This document shows, in pieces, positions 35,914 through 47,553 of a stretch of 64,000 bases of DNA. This DNA is from Omphiscola glabra. Lineage: Eukaryota; Mollusca; Gastropoda; Lymnaeidae. Numbering within the stretch: position 1 is the stretch's first letter; each line of letters begins with the position of its first letter. The stretch lies in the NCBI GenBank assembly GCA_964017045.1, contig OZ024798.1:9941793-10005792 (forward strand). Direction: 5' to 3'. The position numbers and the translations under genes were made by a program. The notes under the pieces are model-generated. The model was not told the origin of the DNA, did no database searches, and saw nothing but the letters and a program-made list of their open reading frames with translations.

Positions 35914-36555
35914 GTTATTGTGTGTGTGGGTGTGTAAGGAATGGTTGTGTGGGTAAGGAAGGGTTGTGTGAGTAAGGAAGGGTTGTGTGGGTAAGGAAGG
36001 GTTGTGTGGGTAGGTAGGGTTGCGTGGGTAAGGAAAGGTTGTGTGAGTAAGGAAGGGTTGTGTGGTAAGGAAGGGTTGTGTGGGTAGGTAAGGCTGCGTG
36101 GGTAAGGTAGGATTGTGTGGGTAGGGAAGGGTTGTGGGGGTAATGAAGGGTTGTCTGGATAAGGAAGGGTTGTCTGGGTAGGTAGGGTTGTGTGGGTAGG
36201 AAGGGTTGTGTGGGTGTAGAAGAGGGTTGCGTGGGTAAGGAAAGGTTGTGTGAGTAAGGAAGGGTTGTGTGGTAAGGAAGGGTTGTGTGGGTGAGTAAGG
36301 GTTGTGTGGCTAAGTAAGGGTTGTTGGGTAAGTAAGTTTGTGTGGGTAGTAAGGGTTGTGTGGGTAAGTGAGTGTTGTGTGGGTAAATAAGGGTTTGTGG
36401 GCAGGTAAAGGTTGTGTGGGTAAGGAAGTGTTGTGTGGGCAAGTAAGGGATGTGTGGGTAAGGTAGGGCTGTCTGGATAAGTAAGGGTTGTGTGGGTAAG
36501 TAAGGGTTGTGTGGGTAAATAAGGGTTGTGTGGTAAGTAAGGGTTGTGTGGGTAA
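35914..36555. repeat. ~19-bp minisatellite
   Basis: More than 30 degenerate copies of GGGTTGTGTGGGTAAGGAA. The Thr/Pro/His/Leu-rich - strand frame of 175 residues is the array read through. Confidence 0.95.
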
Positions 36556-37219
36556 AGCCACGGTAATCTGTATTTCCAATTCCGTTTATTTCATTTTTTT
36601 AATTAAAAAAAAAAAAGTGTGGGTATAATGCTGTTAAGATTGTCTGGCCCTAGTGCATCAATTAAAAATGTTCATACGCTTATTTGTTTAATTACTTTTC
36701 TTGCATCCTCTCTGGGAAGACCTTCCACTTGCAAATTAAATGTGACAAATGTCACATCTATAAAGTATTTACTGTATCTTGATGATGTAGACACGACTAA
36801 TATTTCAAATGGCTGGTGTCCATTATAATCATCAGACATTTACTTAAAATATCCAATTGAGACTCCATTTTTTTTTTAAAAGAGACAGACACTTCAGACA
36901 GCTGATAACATTTCCCAACATTTGAAATTGTTCTTGTTGTTATTGTAAAAAAAAAAGCTACAATAATAATCTCCTTGAGGCCTTGTGTTCTCTTTACATT
37001 CCAGCGGGAAACTGCACCGTAGTGGCTGCAACCCTCTTCTTCAGACGGATGGCTTACAGAGATGTATCCAATGACTGGCGCTTTGGCATTAGACCATAAA
37101 CGTAAAGGAATCGCCCATCTTATAATTATGTAATCTAGTTCTTCCTCCCCCCCCCCCCCGCCCCACTTTTTCTTTTTATAGAAATAATCTCATTTGTCTA
37201 GGTTAATCCTGTTGGTATA

Positions 37220-37222
<3 letters not shown>
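36556..37222. other. Intergenic, no gene seen
   Basis: No gene; a C run lies at 37146-37158. Confidence 0.5.

Positions 37223-37274
<52 letters not shown>
37223..37274. repeat. (AT)n microsatellite
   Basis: Almost pure alternating AT for about 50 bases. Confidence 0.97.
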
Positions 37275-37280
<6 letters not shown>

Positions 37281-37708
37281 TTAGCTGAAACGGCCACTGC
37301 CACGAGTAGGTCTTATTACATAGCCTACTCACGGTACGATGTTTGTCAAAAGAAAGAGGGGGAAGAAAAGGCATTTTGAAGGTTATTCGACCTTCAGAAC
37401 AAAATGGCGGGGGTTCCATCAAGGCAACAACAACAACATTGATTTTTTTTAAAAAACCAAGACGTTCCATCAATGACTGGCTTTAACTGTTAGTCGTTAT
37501 CCATTCGAGAGGGAACAAGGAACAGTGTTACATCTCATCATCACTCTTTCGTTCATTCATCGCCAGCATGCGGTAGCTAAGAGGAAGGCCAGTGCCCTTA
37601 ATCACCACAGTGAATTAAATTTTTGAATACTCTCAAAATGATTGACTATTCCTGACAATGTGCGTGTTCAAAGTGATGCTGCTTTTTTACCTACGTTCGT
37701 TGTAACGA

Positions 37709-38225
37709 ATGCTTGTCATGGTGCTGGCTCAGAAGACATCGCACACGACATTGCTTGTCATGGTGCTGGCTTTGAAGACATCGCACACGACATTGCTTGT
37801 CATGGTGCTGGCTTAGAAGACATCGCACACGACATAGCTTGTCATGGTGCTGGCTTTGAAGACATCGCACACGACATTGCTTGTCATGGTGCTGGCTTTG
37901 AAGACATCGCACACGACATTGCTTGTCATGGTGCTGGCTTTGAAGACATCGCACACGACATTGCTTGTCATGGTGCTGGCTTAGAAGACATCACACAAGA
38001 CATTTTTTTTCATGGTGCTAGCTTAAAAGACATCACACGCGATATTGCTTATCATGGTGCTGGCTTTAAAAGACATCACACGTGACATTGCTTTTCATGG
38101 TGCTGACTCTAGAGACGTCACACTTTACCTTGTTTTTCACGGTGCTAACTCCGAAGACATCTGGCACAACATGGCTTCTCATGGTGCCTACTTCAAAGAC
38201 ATCACACAAGACGTTGCTTGTAAAT
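37709..38225. repeat. 42-bp minisatellite encoding a 14-residue period
   Basis: About twelve copies of a 42-bp unit with words CTTGTCATGGTGCTGGC and GACATCGCACACGACATTG; the first seven are nearly identical and the later ones diverge. Because 42 is divisible by three a frame of 147 residues repeats (CHGAGFEDIAHDIA). Copies downstream lose the frame, and there is no signal peptide, promoter or splice context, so I treat it as noncoding. Confidence 0.9.
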
Positions 38226-38467
38226 TTCCCCTTTATAATGGAATGAGACCGGCCTTATCTATGTCAAACTGTGTTCTTGATTTTGTAACCAAAATTACAA
38301 CGCTATTCAAACCCATTATAATTTATTAGCCCGTCAGAGAGAGTAGACAAAGTGAATTTCAAAATGATTTATCCAGTCGAGCGATTCGAGATAATTCTTT
38401 CAATGTTAGTCTCAGATTTGGTTTAAACCCCCATTCTTTTATCGTTAAAGCAATAATTGTTGTAGTG

Positions 38468-38669
38468 CAGCGATTCTCAACCTGTGGGTCGCGACCTCTT
38501 TGGGGGGTCGAGCGACCCTTTCCCAGGGTTCGCCCAAGACCACAGGGAAACACATATGCTCTACAGTTATGAAGTAGCAACAAAGATAATTTTATGGTTG
38601 GGGGGGTCGCCACACCATGAGGAACTGCGTATTAAGGGGTCACAGTGTTAGGAAGGTTGAGAACCACTG
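38468..38669. mobile_element. SPIN-like hAT MITE, copy F
   Basis: The left end is CAGCGATTCTCAACCTGTGG and the right end GGTTGAGAACCACTG. It is flanked by a perfect 8-bp duplication TTGTAGTG (38460-38467 and 38670-38677), so it is among the youngest copies here. The length is 202 bp, with no coding sequence. Confidence 0.93.
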
Positions 38670-38677
38670 TTGTAGTG

Positions 38678-39384
38678 GGGTCATTTTTTTCAGCCAAAAA
38701 AAAATGAATTTTCAACCAAAAGCTTGATACCCAAAATTGTTACCTTCAGCATGTCCTTCATTATCGTATTCTCCACAGCGGAATGCCCATTGTTTCAGTC
38801 ACATCACTGTAGTTGGTGAAAGGTGATTTTAGTGAGACGTCCCCCCTCTTTGTATCTACAACTCTTGCTAAATAAATATCTTCAATTTAAGCTAATGTTT
38901 AATTATTCAGCTTATAATTGAATAAATATAACAATAAATATTTATTTTGTATTTTTTTTCTTGTATTTATTGTTCAAATCTATGTTAAAGTTTTGTATGA
39001 CATTGTCTAAATATTTTCTATAGAGCGTCGTGAAAAAACGTATTCTTAAAATGCGTGCGAATGAGGCGTTGAGGTCAAATTTAAAATGGTATCTTTTGTA
39101 TAAACCTTTTGTTCTACTTTAACACCAGCCCCCCCTCCCTCATCCAAACCCCCTTAAAAAAAGATGAAAATTATCTCGTGTTTAGACATTTTAAAACATA
39201 TTTTTTTCCCAAAAGCGGTGCCAATCATTATAATTGATTTAAAAATCGAAAAGCTAGGTTTTTTTTTTAAAAACAAGGAGACTTCCTTCCTAGTGCAGTT
39301 TTAAAACAAGTTAATTTACCCAAACATCTCTCAATATTCGTTAACCGAATGGATAGCAAGATGTTCCTAGAACCGTGAGATCTC
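38678..39384. other. Intergenic, no gene seen
   Basis: No gene; AT-rich. Confidence 0.55.
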
Positions 39385-39685
39385 TAGAAGCGGGGGTCCC
39401 CTAGAAGCCAGTGTCCACTAGAAGCAGGGGTCCCCTAGAAGCATGGGTCCCCTAGAAGCGGGGGTCCCCTAGAAGCAAGGGTCCCCTAGAAGCATGGATC
39501 CCCTAGAAGCGGGGGTCCCGGCGAAGCATGGGTCTCCTAGAAACGGGGGTCACCTAGAAGCGGGGGTCCCCTACAATCATGGGTCCCCTAGAAGCGGGGG
39601 TTCCCTAGAAGCATGGATCCCCTAGAAGTGGGGGGTCCCCTAGAAGCATGGGTCCCCTAGAAGCCTGGGTCCCCTAGATGCTTGA
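39385..39685. repeat. ~16-bp minisatellite
   Basis: About eighteen copies of GGGTCCCCTAGAAGC followed by GG or AT, with a few variants. Confidence 0.95.
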
Positions 39686-41394
39686 GGTCCTCGGCAACTG
39701 CCCAGTTTGTACATGCCTTAAGACCGCACTGGCTAGTCAGTGTTCAATTGGAATGTAGCCGCGACTGAATTTGATGCCTGTCTGCAAATTGACTAAGTGT
39801 GTGCATTCGTTTGATATGTTTTTTTAATGTATTTTTATGTGTATTTTTGTAGTACCTTCTTTCTCCCAATGCCTAAGTACGTGCTTAAATTGCTTAATGG
39901 TTACCTGCACATGGTGCTGCTTTCAGGCCCTCTCAAGACGTGGTGGGGATATGGTCGGCCATGCTGTTTGGCCTTGGGCTATCATTTACAAGGGGCCTTA
40001 AATTTACACAATTTGATAAATTTAACCTTTTTGTTAACATTTTTTAAACCTGGTTTCGAAATATTTCTGTCATACAAGAACCGTGATACCTTACACATTC
40101 CATTAAGGGAAATTCTTACTTGATTCATTGTTTTAACAGCCTTTAATTATTCACTTTTCTTATAATCTAAGCTCACAGCAACCTGAGGCATAGCAGCTGG
40201 GGGGGGGGGTGCGAAAAAGAAAATGGTGTTGTGGATGATTTTAATATCATTCTGAACATTATTTTGTTACAAACTACTGTGGATATTTTTGCAGACCCAC
40301 GAATCGCTTTTAACAAATTTCCATTTTCAAGAAGCCTATTATAAAATTGAAACATTTTATATCTATGTTACATTTAGCAATCAACATATATCTCAGAGCG
40401 TTTACGTTCAGCTGCAATTTCTCATTAGCCCCAAACGTGGTTATTTTAATATAAAAAATTGCCAAAACCGCTTTTGGAATAATTCTTCAATAATGGTACG
40501 TTTCACAACGTTCAGACTTCAAGTAAATTAACCACTCAACATAATGTTCTTATGTAATGAGCAAAGCAATCTTACGCACCGTGCATAGGCAAAACGATTA
40601 TTTTTTTGTGCACCAATTAAATCTTCATGACCCACCTTGCCGCAGCGCAAAATTTTGATTATTTTTTTATTTTATTTGAAAATTTCATTTCAAGGAAGAA
40701 CGCAAACGGAAATCTCTGGATCCAGGCTTTTCCCATGACCCAAAATGCCCTTTTTCTACTTTACACAATCTCAGGAATCGGAGTCACAGTACCGGTCCCT
40801 TTTAACAAAACCGTTATTTGCGGTATCAAAGATTAACGAATACCAGAATTCCGGTATTTTCGATTTTTTTCAGTATTTAGAGAATATTTTTAGGCGCACG
40901 CTTTGGTTAGACTTATTAAGATTTGATGTGACTTTTAATCAATTAAAATTATATAAAACATTCAGAAAATACAACTTTACATTAATTTATGTGTTTGCTT
41001 GGTCTTTGGTCAAATTTAAATAATGAGAACGTTAAAAATACAACGTGTCTTGTGTTTCACCTCTTAATTTTTTTAGCGCAAAGGGTTACAAAAGTGACCT
41101 GACGAATAATCGGCAGAAGCGGCACTGAGCACGAAACTCTTGGCCGAAAGTGACCAGATGTCGCGAACATCCGCTCAGACTCTGCACTGAAATATCAAAT
41201 TAGGAAATGGCATCAGAGGGCCGTCGGGGATAGCTCTTTATGCCGTCCCCAAAGCCCCCCTAACCCCGAGTATCGGGCCACGAAGCGGTACGTTGAGATC
41301 TCCCTTTGCCAGGGCAGCCCGCATCCGCCCAATGGTGTTCAATGATAGCCGCACTAGCCCAAGGACATCCGGTCGGCCAGACACTGCTTGCACA
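39686..41394. other. Intergenic, no gene seen
   Basis: No gene recognised. A G run lies at 40200-40209. The words CCGGTATTTTCGA (about 40850) and CCGGTATTTTGATGCG (about 42656) suggest parts of one decayed element. Confidence 0.45.
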
Positions 41395-41612
41395 GCTTGT
41401 CTGGAAGTATGTCGACCAATGTGTCAATGTAAAGGTCTCGATCACTTGGTCTGGATGTATTTTGACCAATGTGTCAATGTCCATGTCTCCATTAGTTGGT
41501 CTGGAAGTATGTTGACCAATGTGTCAATGCACATGTCTCCATCAGTTCGTGTGAAAGTATGTTGACCAATGTGACAATGTCAATGTACTCATCAGCTGGT
41601 CTGGAAGTATTA
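41395..41612. repeat. ~50-bp minisatellite
   Basis: About four copies of a unit with words GGTCTGGAAGTATGTTGACC and AATGTGTCAATG, CATGTCTCCATCAGTT. Confidence 0.9.
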
Positions 41613-42146
41613 TTCTCAGACTGAAGTTTTTGGTATATTCTGGTATATTTCAATTTTCAACTGTCTCTTAAGTGGCAATGTGCTTCGGGTCCGTCATGAT
41701 CAGATCCAAGACGTTCGATCTAATTGTCCGTAGAAACATCCAACAAGGAATCCCGATGTTTCACCAAGCTGTTGAATGTCCACGATATACGTTGCGCATC
41801 ATTTCGCAATCTGGCCTTAGAAATACGTCCAAGTAGTCATTTGACTAATCAAAGTACGTCTTAGGGTCCATGCCAGTAATTCAATGTTGAAGCTACCAAC
41901 AACCGGCGCTCTCTTGCCCGTCGCTTCGGGTTGGCAACAAGTCCACGTGCAACTCTTTCCTAAAGCATGGGATCTAATTTTTGTAAACATTAACATCAGA
42001 CCCGCACCAGATGTCATTAAATAAGTTGGCGTTTTTTTGCAAAGTTTTTCTATAGTTGCTTTTATTATTTAAAATATTTTTCTGAGATTAAACAGTATTT
42101 CAAATTCGTCTTCAGATACGTCAAGATCTATTTTCAAATCAATAAG

Positions 42147-42148
<2 letters not shown>

Positions 42149-42239
<91 letters not shown>
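42149..42239. repeat. (TA)n microsatellite, about 45 repeats
   Basis: Pure alternating TA for roughly 90 bases. Confidence 0.97.
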
Positions 42240-42242
<3 letters not shown>

Positions 42243-42742
42243 AGTCTTACTTTTATTTCTAACAGGTCTGCTAAATTTTTTCCCATTGTTCTGCAATCTA
42301 AAAATAATATTAAGGTCGCGACCTATTACTTCTTTTATATATTTCTGAAGAGTCGCATTTTTTTATTATTATTTTTTTTTTGGGGGGGGGGGGTGGCGAC
42401 TTTCTGAAAATTGTTAGTGTTTTTTTTAGAACTTTGTCGATTATATCATTGAAAATGAATTCATTTTGATTGATCTCAACTTTAGCATAAAAACTACAGT
42501 CGCCATGCCACCGCTAACGTGCTTTTCAAATAAGTACTGAAATCTTTCACCCAACACACCACGTGTAAACTTTGCAAAGTGACAAATATTTTTTTGAAAA
42601 TTAAATACCAACAATTTTGAAAACCTCGGGTTTTTTTTTTCCAAAAAATCCAATTCCGGTATTTTGATGCGTTCGTTCGGTATCCCGGTGTTTTCGAGAG
42701 TAAGGATTCCGGTTTACACCCCTTACTCAGGAAGACATCTAT

Positions 42743-42743
<1 letters not shown>

Positions 42744-42785
<42 letters not shown>
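42744..42785. repeat. Poly(A) run of 42
   Basis: Uninterrupted A tract. No upstream retroposed gene was recognised, so its origin is unclear. Confidence 0.95.
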
Positions 42786-42787
<2 letters not shown>

Positions 42788-42954
42788 ATACATTTCACAA
42801 ATCCTTCCTAATTACCGATATCTCTCCACTTATGACATTATACATCAAGCTGCTGCAATATTTAGGACTTAACGGGAATTTAAATGGGTCGTGTATTGTT
42901 GTTGCCATAAGGTCAAATCATACATTAGATACCATTACAACAGATTCGATTACA

Positions 42955-43440
42955 CTGTCTGACATGAGATACGATTACACTGTCTTTCATCAGATACGAT
43001 TACATTGTCTGACATCAGATGCGATTACACTACCTTTCATCGGATACGACTACCGGGTTTGGTTTCCGAATCGTGGTGGATCGGGGCTAAAGTGGTCGTG
43101 AACCAATAAATCTCGTATATTTGCTATTTATTCTGAAACTTTGGAGACAGTGAGACGTAAGATGGGATGTAGTTGCATGTTTTTTTTTTTGTTTTTTTTT
43201 GATTGATGAAACGTAGTTAAATGTTTTGTGATTAATGACATGTAGTTGTATGTTTGTGATTGATGAGATGTAGCTGTACGTTTTGTGATTGATGAGATGT
43301 AGCTGTATGTTTTTTTATTGATGAGATGTAGCTGTATGTTTTTTTATTGATGAGATGTAGATGTATGCTTTGTGATTGATGAGATGTAGTTATATGTTTT
43401 GTTATTGATTAGATGCAGTTATACGTTTTGTGATAAGTGA
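42955..43440. repeat. Two adjacent minisatellites (~25 bp and ~29 bp)
   Basis: At 42955-43045 there are four copies of GATTACACTGTCTGACATC followed by AGATAC. At 43160-43440 there are about nine copies of GATGAGATGTAGCTGTATG followed by TTTTGTGATT. Confidence 0.88.
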
Positions 43441-43558
43441 GAATGAGAAAAAGACATCATCTCTATTTTTTAAATACGTTTTCCGATTAGATTAGTGTAT
43501 GTGAAGGATATGTAAGAAAGAATTTAGCTTTTACGACCACTGTTGCTTTCTTTGAGTG

Positions 43559-44001
43559 TCATTCAAGCGTCAGTAAGATGCAGTGTCGCCGACGAGCAGA
43601 AAGACCGATGCAATAATTGTCTCGGGCTATATTTCCATAAAGTTGGGAAAGCCCAGTATCTAGAATATCGCCGAGCAAGCTGTGCCGGCCTGATGTGACA
43701 TTAGAGAGAAAAGAAGGCATCCCATGTAACACGCTCCACGTGGCGGGAAGTGGATTGGAGATTGAAAAGTGGGTAAACTTTATTTTTTTCCTATAACGCA
43801 TACGAGGGTGGCCAAGGTGGCGTGTGATACTTTTGCCTTGAAAGCTCTCCAGCGTGCAGATCACAAGACCGTTTTTGGGGAGGGTGCTGGTGGTAATTGA
43901 GGCAATGCCAACTATCCTTGTGGTATGTTTTCTTTGGGCGTAAGAAGAAGGTTTACTCTCAGGGGATTGTGCACCAACAGCGAGTCTACTTCCTCCAGTT
44001 T
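43559..44001 (-). CDS. Candidate terminal exon of an unknown gene (low confidence)
   Basis: On the - strand a strong splice-acceptor-like sequence (a T-rich tract ending ATCGCAG) is followed at 44001 by an open frame of about 147 codons to a stop at 43559. The peptide has balanced, non-repetitive composition (for example GGSRLAVGAQSPESKPSSYA near the start and RRRHCILLTLE at the end). I recognise no domain. No upstream exon could be identified, and it lies between minisatellites. It may be a real 3' exon, a fragment of a decayed element, or chance. Confidence 0.25.
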
Positions 44002-44129
44002 CTGCGATAAAAAAAAACAACAAGAAGAAGTCGATGTTCATGCATTGGGTTGGATGGAAATTTTTTTAAGCTATCTTTCAAACTTTTCTTTTTTTTAAAA
44101 CACACCAGCTGGACTGTACCAAACCATTG

Positions 44130-44300
44130 CAAGTACAGTTCATTTAAAAAATCAACCTCTTGCAAGTACAGTTCATTTAAAACCCAACTTCTTATAAGGA
44201 CAGTTCATTTAAAACCCAACTTCTTATTAGGACAGTTCATTTAAAACCCAACTTCTTATAAGGACAGTTCATTTAAAACCCAACCTCTTATTAGGACAGT
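44130..44300. repeat. ~32-bp minisatellite
   Basis: Five copies of a unit with words GGACAGTTCATTTAAAACCC and AACTTCTTAT; the first copies read GCAAGTACAG. Confidence 0.92.
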
Positions 44301-44364
44301 TCCTATGAAGATTTTGATGAAATTGAAAAACATGCGAAATCAACGTTGTCATAATATGTGAACA

Positions 44365-44525
44365 CGTTCACGTGCATGTTCAACAACCAGCGGCCACAGA
44401 AATGTTGATTCTGTCTCATGCATGTTAAAACCATGGGTCCACAGAAGTAATAATAATAATTATTGTGTCTCATGCAATTTAAGAGCATTGGTCCACAGAA
44501 GAGCTGATTCTGTCTCATGCAGACC
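44365..44525. repeat. ~57-bp tandem repeat, three copies
   Basis: Repeats of GATTCTGTCTCATGCA, TTAAA, then GGTCCACAGAAG; the middle copy carries an expanded AAT run. Confidence 0.85.
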
Positions 44526-45321
44526 ATCATCAATGTCTATTCAAAGACAAATCAAGATGGTCTCACCTAATGTGGTAGCGATGTTGGGACTAGTTTTTAT
44601 TTTAATAAATTGCATGGCATTATGTTCAAATTCATACTTGACCTCATCGCCAGAAAGTTAAATAATTTTTTTAATCCATTTTTTTTTTAAATTGCTGTGT
44701 ACTTTGAATACAAACTCAATGTTCTAATAAATATACGAACTTACACATTTTAATCCGAATTTGCGTTATAGTGAATTCTCCAATCCATACCCGCCGGACT
44801 CCATAGCAGGGTTGCAAACGGACCTTAAAATTTTTAGTCTTGGACGCTTTATTTTCGTAAATTGCGTCACGCACAAAAATGACATTTTTTACCCCCCCCC
44901 CCCCACTATTTTTCCTCCCCTGTTACAAAGTGTCGTAAATTCTTCTCTCTCTCTCCCCCCCCCCTTTTTTTTTCAACCACCTTTTTAATGTCACGTAACA
45001 CAACGAAATCATCCCCGAGCCGACTGAAAAAAATAGACACAATAGTTTTTGCGTCATTTTTTTATTTGTTCAGGAGTGCGCGACTGAGAGGCATGGTACC
45101 TATTACCTGAGGCAATTACGACTTCAAATTAATGTTTTTAAAATTAATTATGATATTTATTTATTTTTAAAAATTTAACTTCATATTTTCTGCAAGCTTA
45201 TTTTTTAAAATCTGCAGGAGTTTGGCATAAATAACAAACTGGCAAGATTGATGCGTGTTAGATTAAACAAATCAAAAAGCAAAATCGAGGTTCAATGAGA
45301 ATATTCAAGGAACTTACTGTT
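44526..45321. other. Intergenic, no gene seen
   Basis: No gene; C runs at about 44891-44903 and 44955-44963. Confidence 0.55.
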
Positions 45322-46746
45322 TAGACGAGGCCTAAGACAAGGAGACTCACTGTCTTGTACGAGGCCTAAGACAAGGAGACGCATTGTCTTGTACGAGGCC
45401 TAAGACAAGGAGACTCACTGTCTTGTACGAGGCCTAAGACAAGGAGACTCACTGTCTTGTACGAGGCCTAAGACAAGGAGACTCACTGTCTTGTACGAGA
45501 CCTAAGACAAGGAGACGCATTGTCTTGTACGAGGCCTAAGACAAGGAGACTCACTGTCTTGTACGAGACCTAAGACAAAGATACTCCTTGTCTTGTACGA
45601 GGCCTAAGACAAGGATACTCACTATCTTGTACGAGGCCTAAGACAAGGAGACTCACTGTCTTGTACGAGGCCTAAGACAAGGAGACTCACTGTCTTGTAC
45701 GAGGCCTAAGACAAGGATACTCACTATCTTGTAAGAGGCCTAAGACAAGGAGACTCACTGTCTTGTACGAGGCCTAAGACAAGGAGACTCACTGTCTTGT
45801 ACGAGGCGTAAGACAAGGAGACTCACTGTCTTGTGCGAGGCCTAAGACAAAGATACTCCTTGTCTTGTACGAGGCCTAAGACAAGGATACTCACTATCTT
45901 GTACGAGGCCTAAGACAAGGAGACTCACTGTCTTGTACGAGACCTAAGACAAGGAGACTCACTATCTTGTACGAGGCCTAAGACAATGAGACTCACTGTC
46001 TTGTACGAGGCCTAAGACAAGGAGACTCATTGTCTTGTACGAAACCTAAGACAAGGAGACTCACTGTCTTGTACGAGGCCAAGACAAGGAGACTCGTTGT
46101 CTTGTACGAGGCCTAAGACAAGGAGACTCACTGTCTTGTACGAGGCCTAAGACAAATAGACTCCTTGTCTTGTACGAGGCCTAAGACAAGGAGACTCACT
46201 GTCTTGTACGAGGCCTAAGACAAGGAGACTCACTGTCTTGTACGAGGCCTAAGACAAGGAGACTCACTGTCTTGTAGGAGGCCTAAGACAAGGAGACTCA
46301 CTGTCTTGTACGAGGCCTAAGACAAGGAGACTCACCGTCTTGTACGAGGCCTAAGACAAGGAGACTCACTGTCTTGTACGAGGCCTAAGACAAGGAGACT
46401 CACTGTCTTGTACAAGGCCTAAGAGAAGGAGACTCACTGTCTTGTACGAGGCCTAAGACAAATAAACTCCTTGTCTTGTACGAGGCCTAAAACAAGGAGA
46501 CTCACTGTCTTGTACGAGGCCTAAGACTAGGAGACTCACTGTCTTGTACGAGGCCTAAGACAAGGAGACTCACTGTCTTGTACGAGGCCTAAGACAATGA
46601 GACTCACTGTCTTGTACGAGGCCTAAGACAAGAAAACTCACTGTCTTATACGAGGCTTAAGACAAGGAAACTCTATGCCTTATACGAGGCCTAAGACAAG
46701 GAGACTCACTGTCTTGTACGAGGCCTAAGACAAGGAGACTCACTGT
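45322..46746. repeat. 34-bp minisatellite, about 42 copies
   Basis: The unit joins GTCTTGTACGAGGCCTAAG and ACAAGGAGACTCACT. Each unit contains an inverted repeat: TGTCTT and AAGACA around an 11-base loop, lengthened to nine pairs (CCTTGTCTT / AAGACAAGG) in units with the CTCCTTG variant. Rare variants recur at a distance of eight units (272 bp: AAAGATACTCC at 45579 and 45851), which shows block duplication inside the array. There are no unique spacers, so it is not a CRISPR-like array. Confidence 0.96.
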
Positions 46747-46881
46747 TATTTACGCTATTTAACCTAACGGTAAAGAGATAATAATAAAAATACATATTGA
46801 CACGAGGATCAATAGCAGGATATTTTCTGAGGGAGACCCAAGACCCACGACCAATAGGCACTCTATACAATCAACCCCTTC
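46747..46881. other. Short junction between the 34-bp array and GC-rich units
   Basis: No gene. Confidence 0.5.
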
Positions 46882-47553
46882 AGTATCTTGCATACTGTGC
46901 TGCGTAAGCGGCAGTGTCCCCGAGGAGACTTGGGGGCATCCACATGGGGTTTGCCTCTTCGTGGAGTGGCAGACCAGTAGGTTGGACTCGTTCAACCGAA
47001 GCTAAAAACCCCGGCCAAACGCATGACTCCCAACGCAACGGGAGCAGCGACTGACATGATTACTAGTTGCCGTTAAGGGATATGAGGCGATAGGCTGTGG
47101 TGGAAGCCTATGGCCGGTGATTCTAAATATGCAGCCCTGAGAAAGCTGCTCCTAGGCAACCGTTTCGTCCCAGCTACTTCGCGAATTAGTTGCGAGGTAG
47201 AAACCCACTGTAGAATCCCTCTTAGAGGGCGTCCGATGCTTCCCCGGGACGGGTGGGGGGAGATATTAGGACGTTAATTTACCGTCCCGGCCCCTAGGAA
47301 AGTGGACTACGGACGCTTGAAACACAGCGTCTTCGGTCGACCAGACGTCTCCGGGCGGGGGGGCCTCCATCAGCAAACTCGATCGAGCAGTTGCTGGTGG
47401 GGGCGTCCAACGCCCGGGGAGGTCTCTGGCGTCTTCCCGCACGGCCCGGCGCCGGGGACACCCGGCGGCTGGCGGGTGTGGGTGGACGCCAGGGAGGGCA
47501 TTAGGAGCACAAGCTCGACGGCCCGCTGACGCCATTTCCTAATGAGATATTCG
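46882..47553 (+). repeat. GC-rich tandem unit 1 (672 bp)
   Basis: Starts AGTATCTTGCATACTGTGC. It holds CCCGAGGAGACTTGGGGGCA, AGTAGGTTGGACTCGTTCAA, GAGAAAGCTGCTCCTAGGC, a GTGGACTACGGACGC block and ends near CGACGGCCCGCTGACGCC. The same series restarts at 47554. It is markedly GC-rich in an AT-rich region. Frames read from it are not conserved between the units. By position (directly before a LINE reverse-transcriptase fragment) it may be a LINE 5' UTR monomer; this is inference. Confidence 0.8.

Noticed and set aside
35915..36442. Thr/Pro/His-rich 175-residue protein on the - strand
   Set aside because: Translation of the 19-bp array with no conserved frame.
41690..42030. LINE endonuclease remnant on the - strand (VVGSFNIEL, VLDLIMTDPKH)
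   Set aside because: Short, frame-broken resemblance without a consistent order of motifs; not enough to annotate.
40780..42725. A single hAT element bounded by CCGGTATTTT words
   Set aside because: Left and right ends do not form matching inverted repeats and no target duplication was found.
45322..46746. Possible CRISPR array (34-bp repeat, dyad symmetry)
   Set aside because: There are no unique spacers, no cas genes, and the host is eukaryotic; it is a minisatellite.
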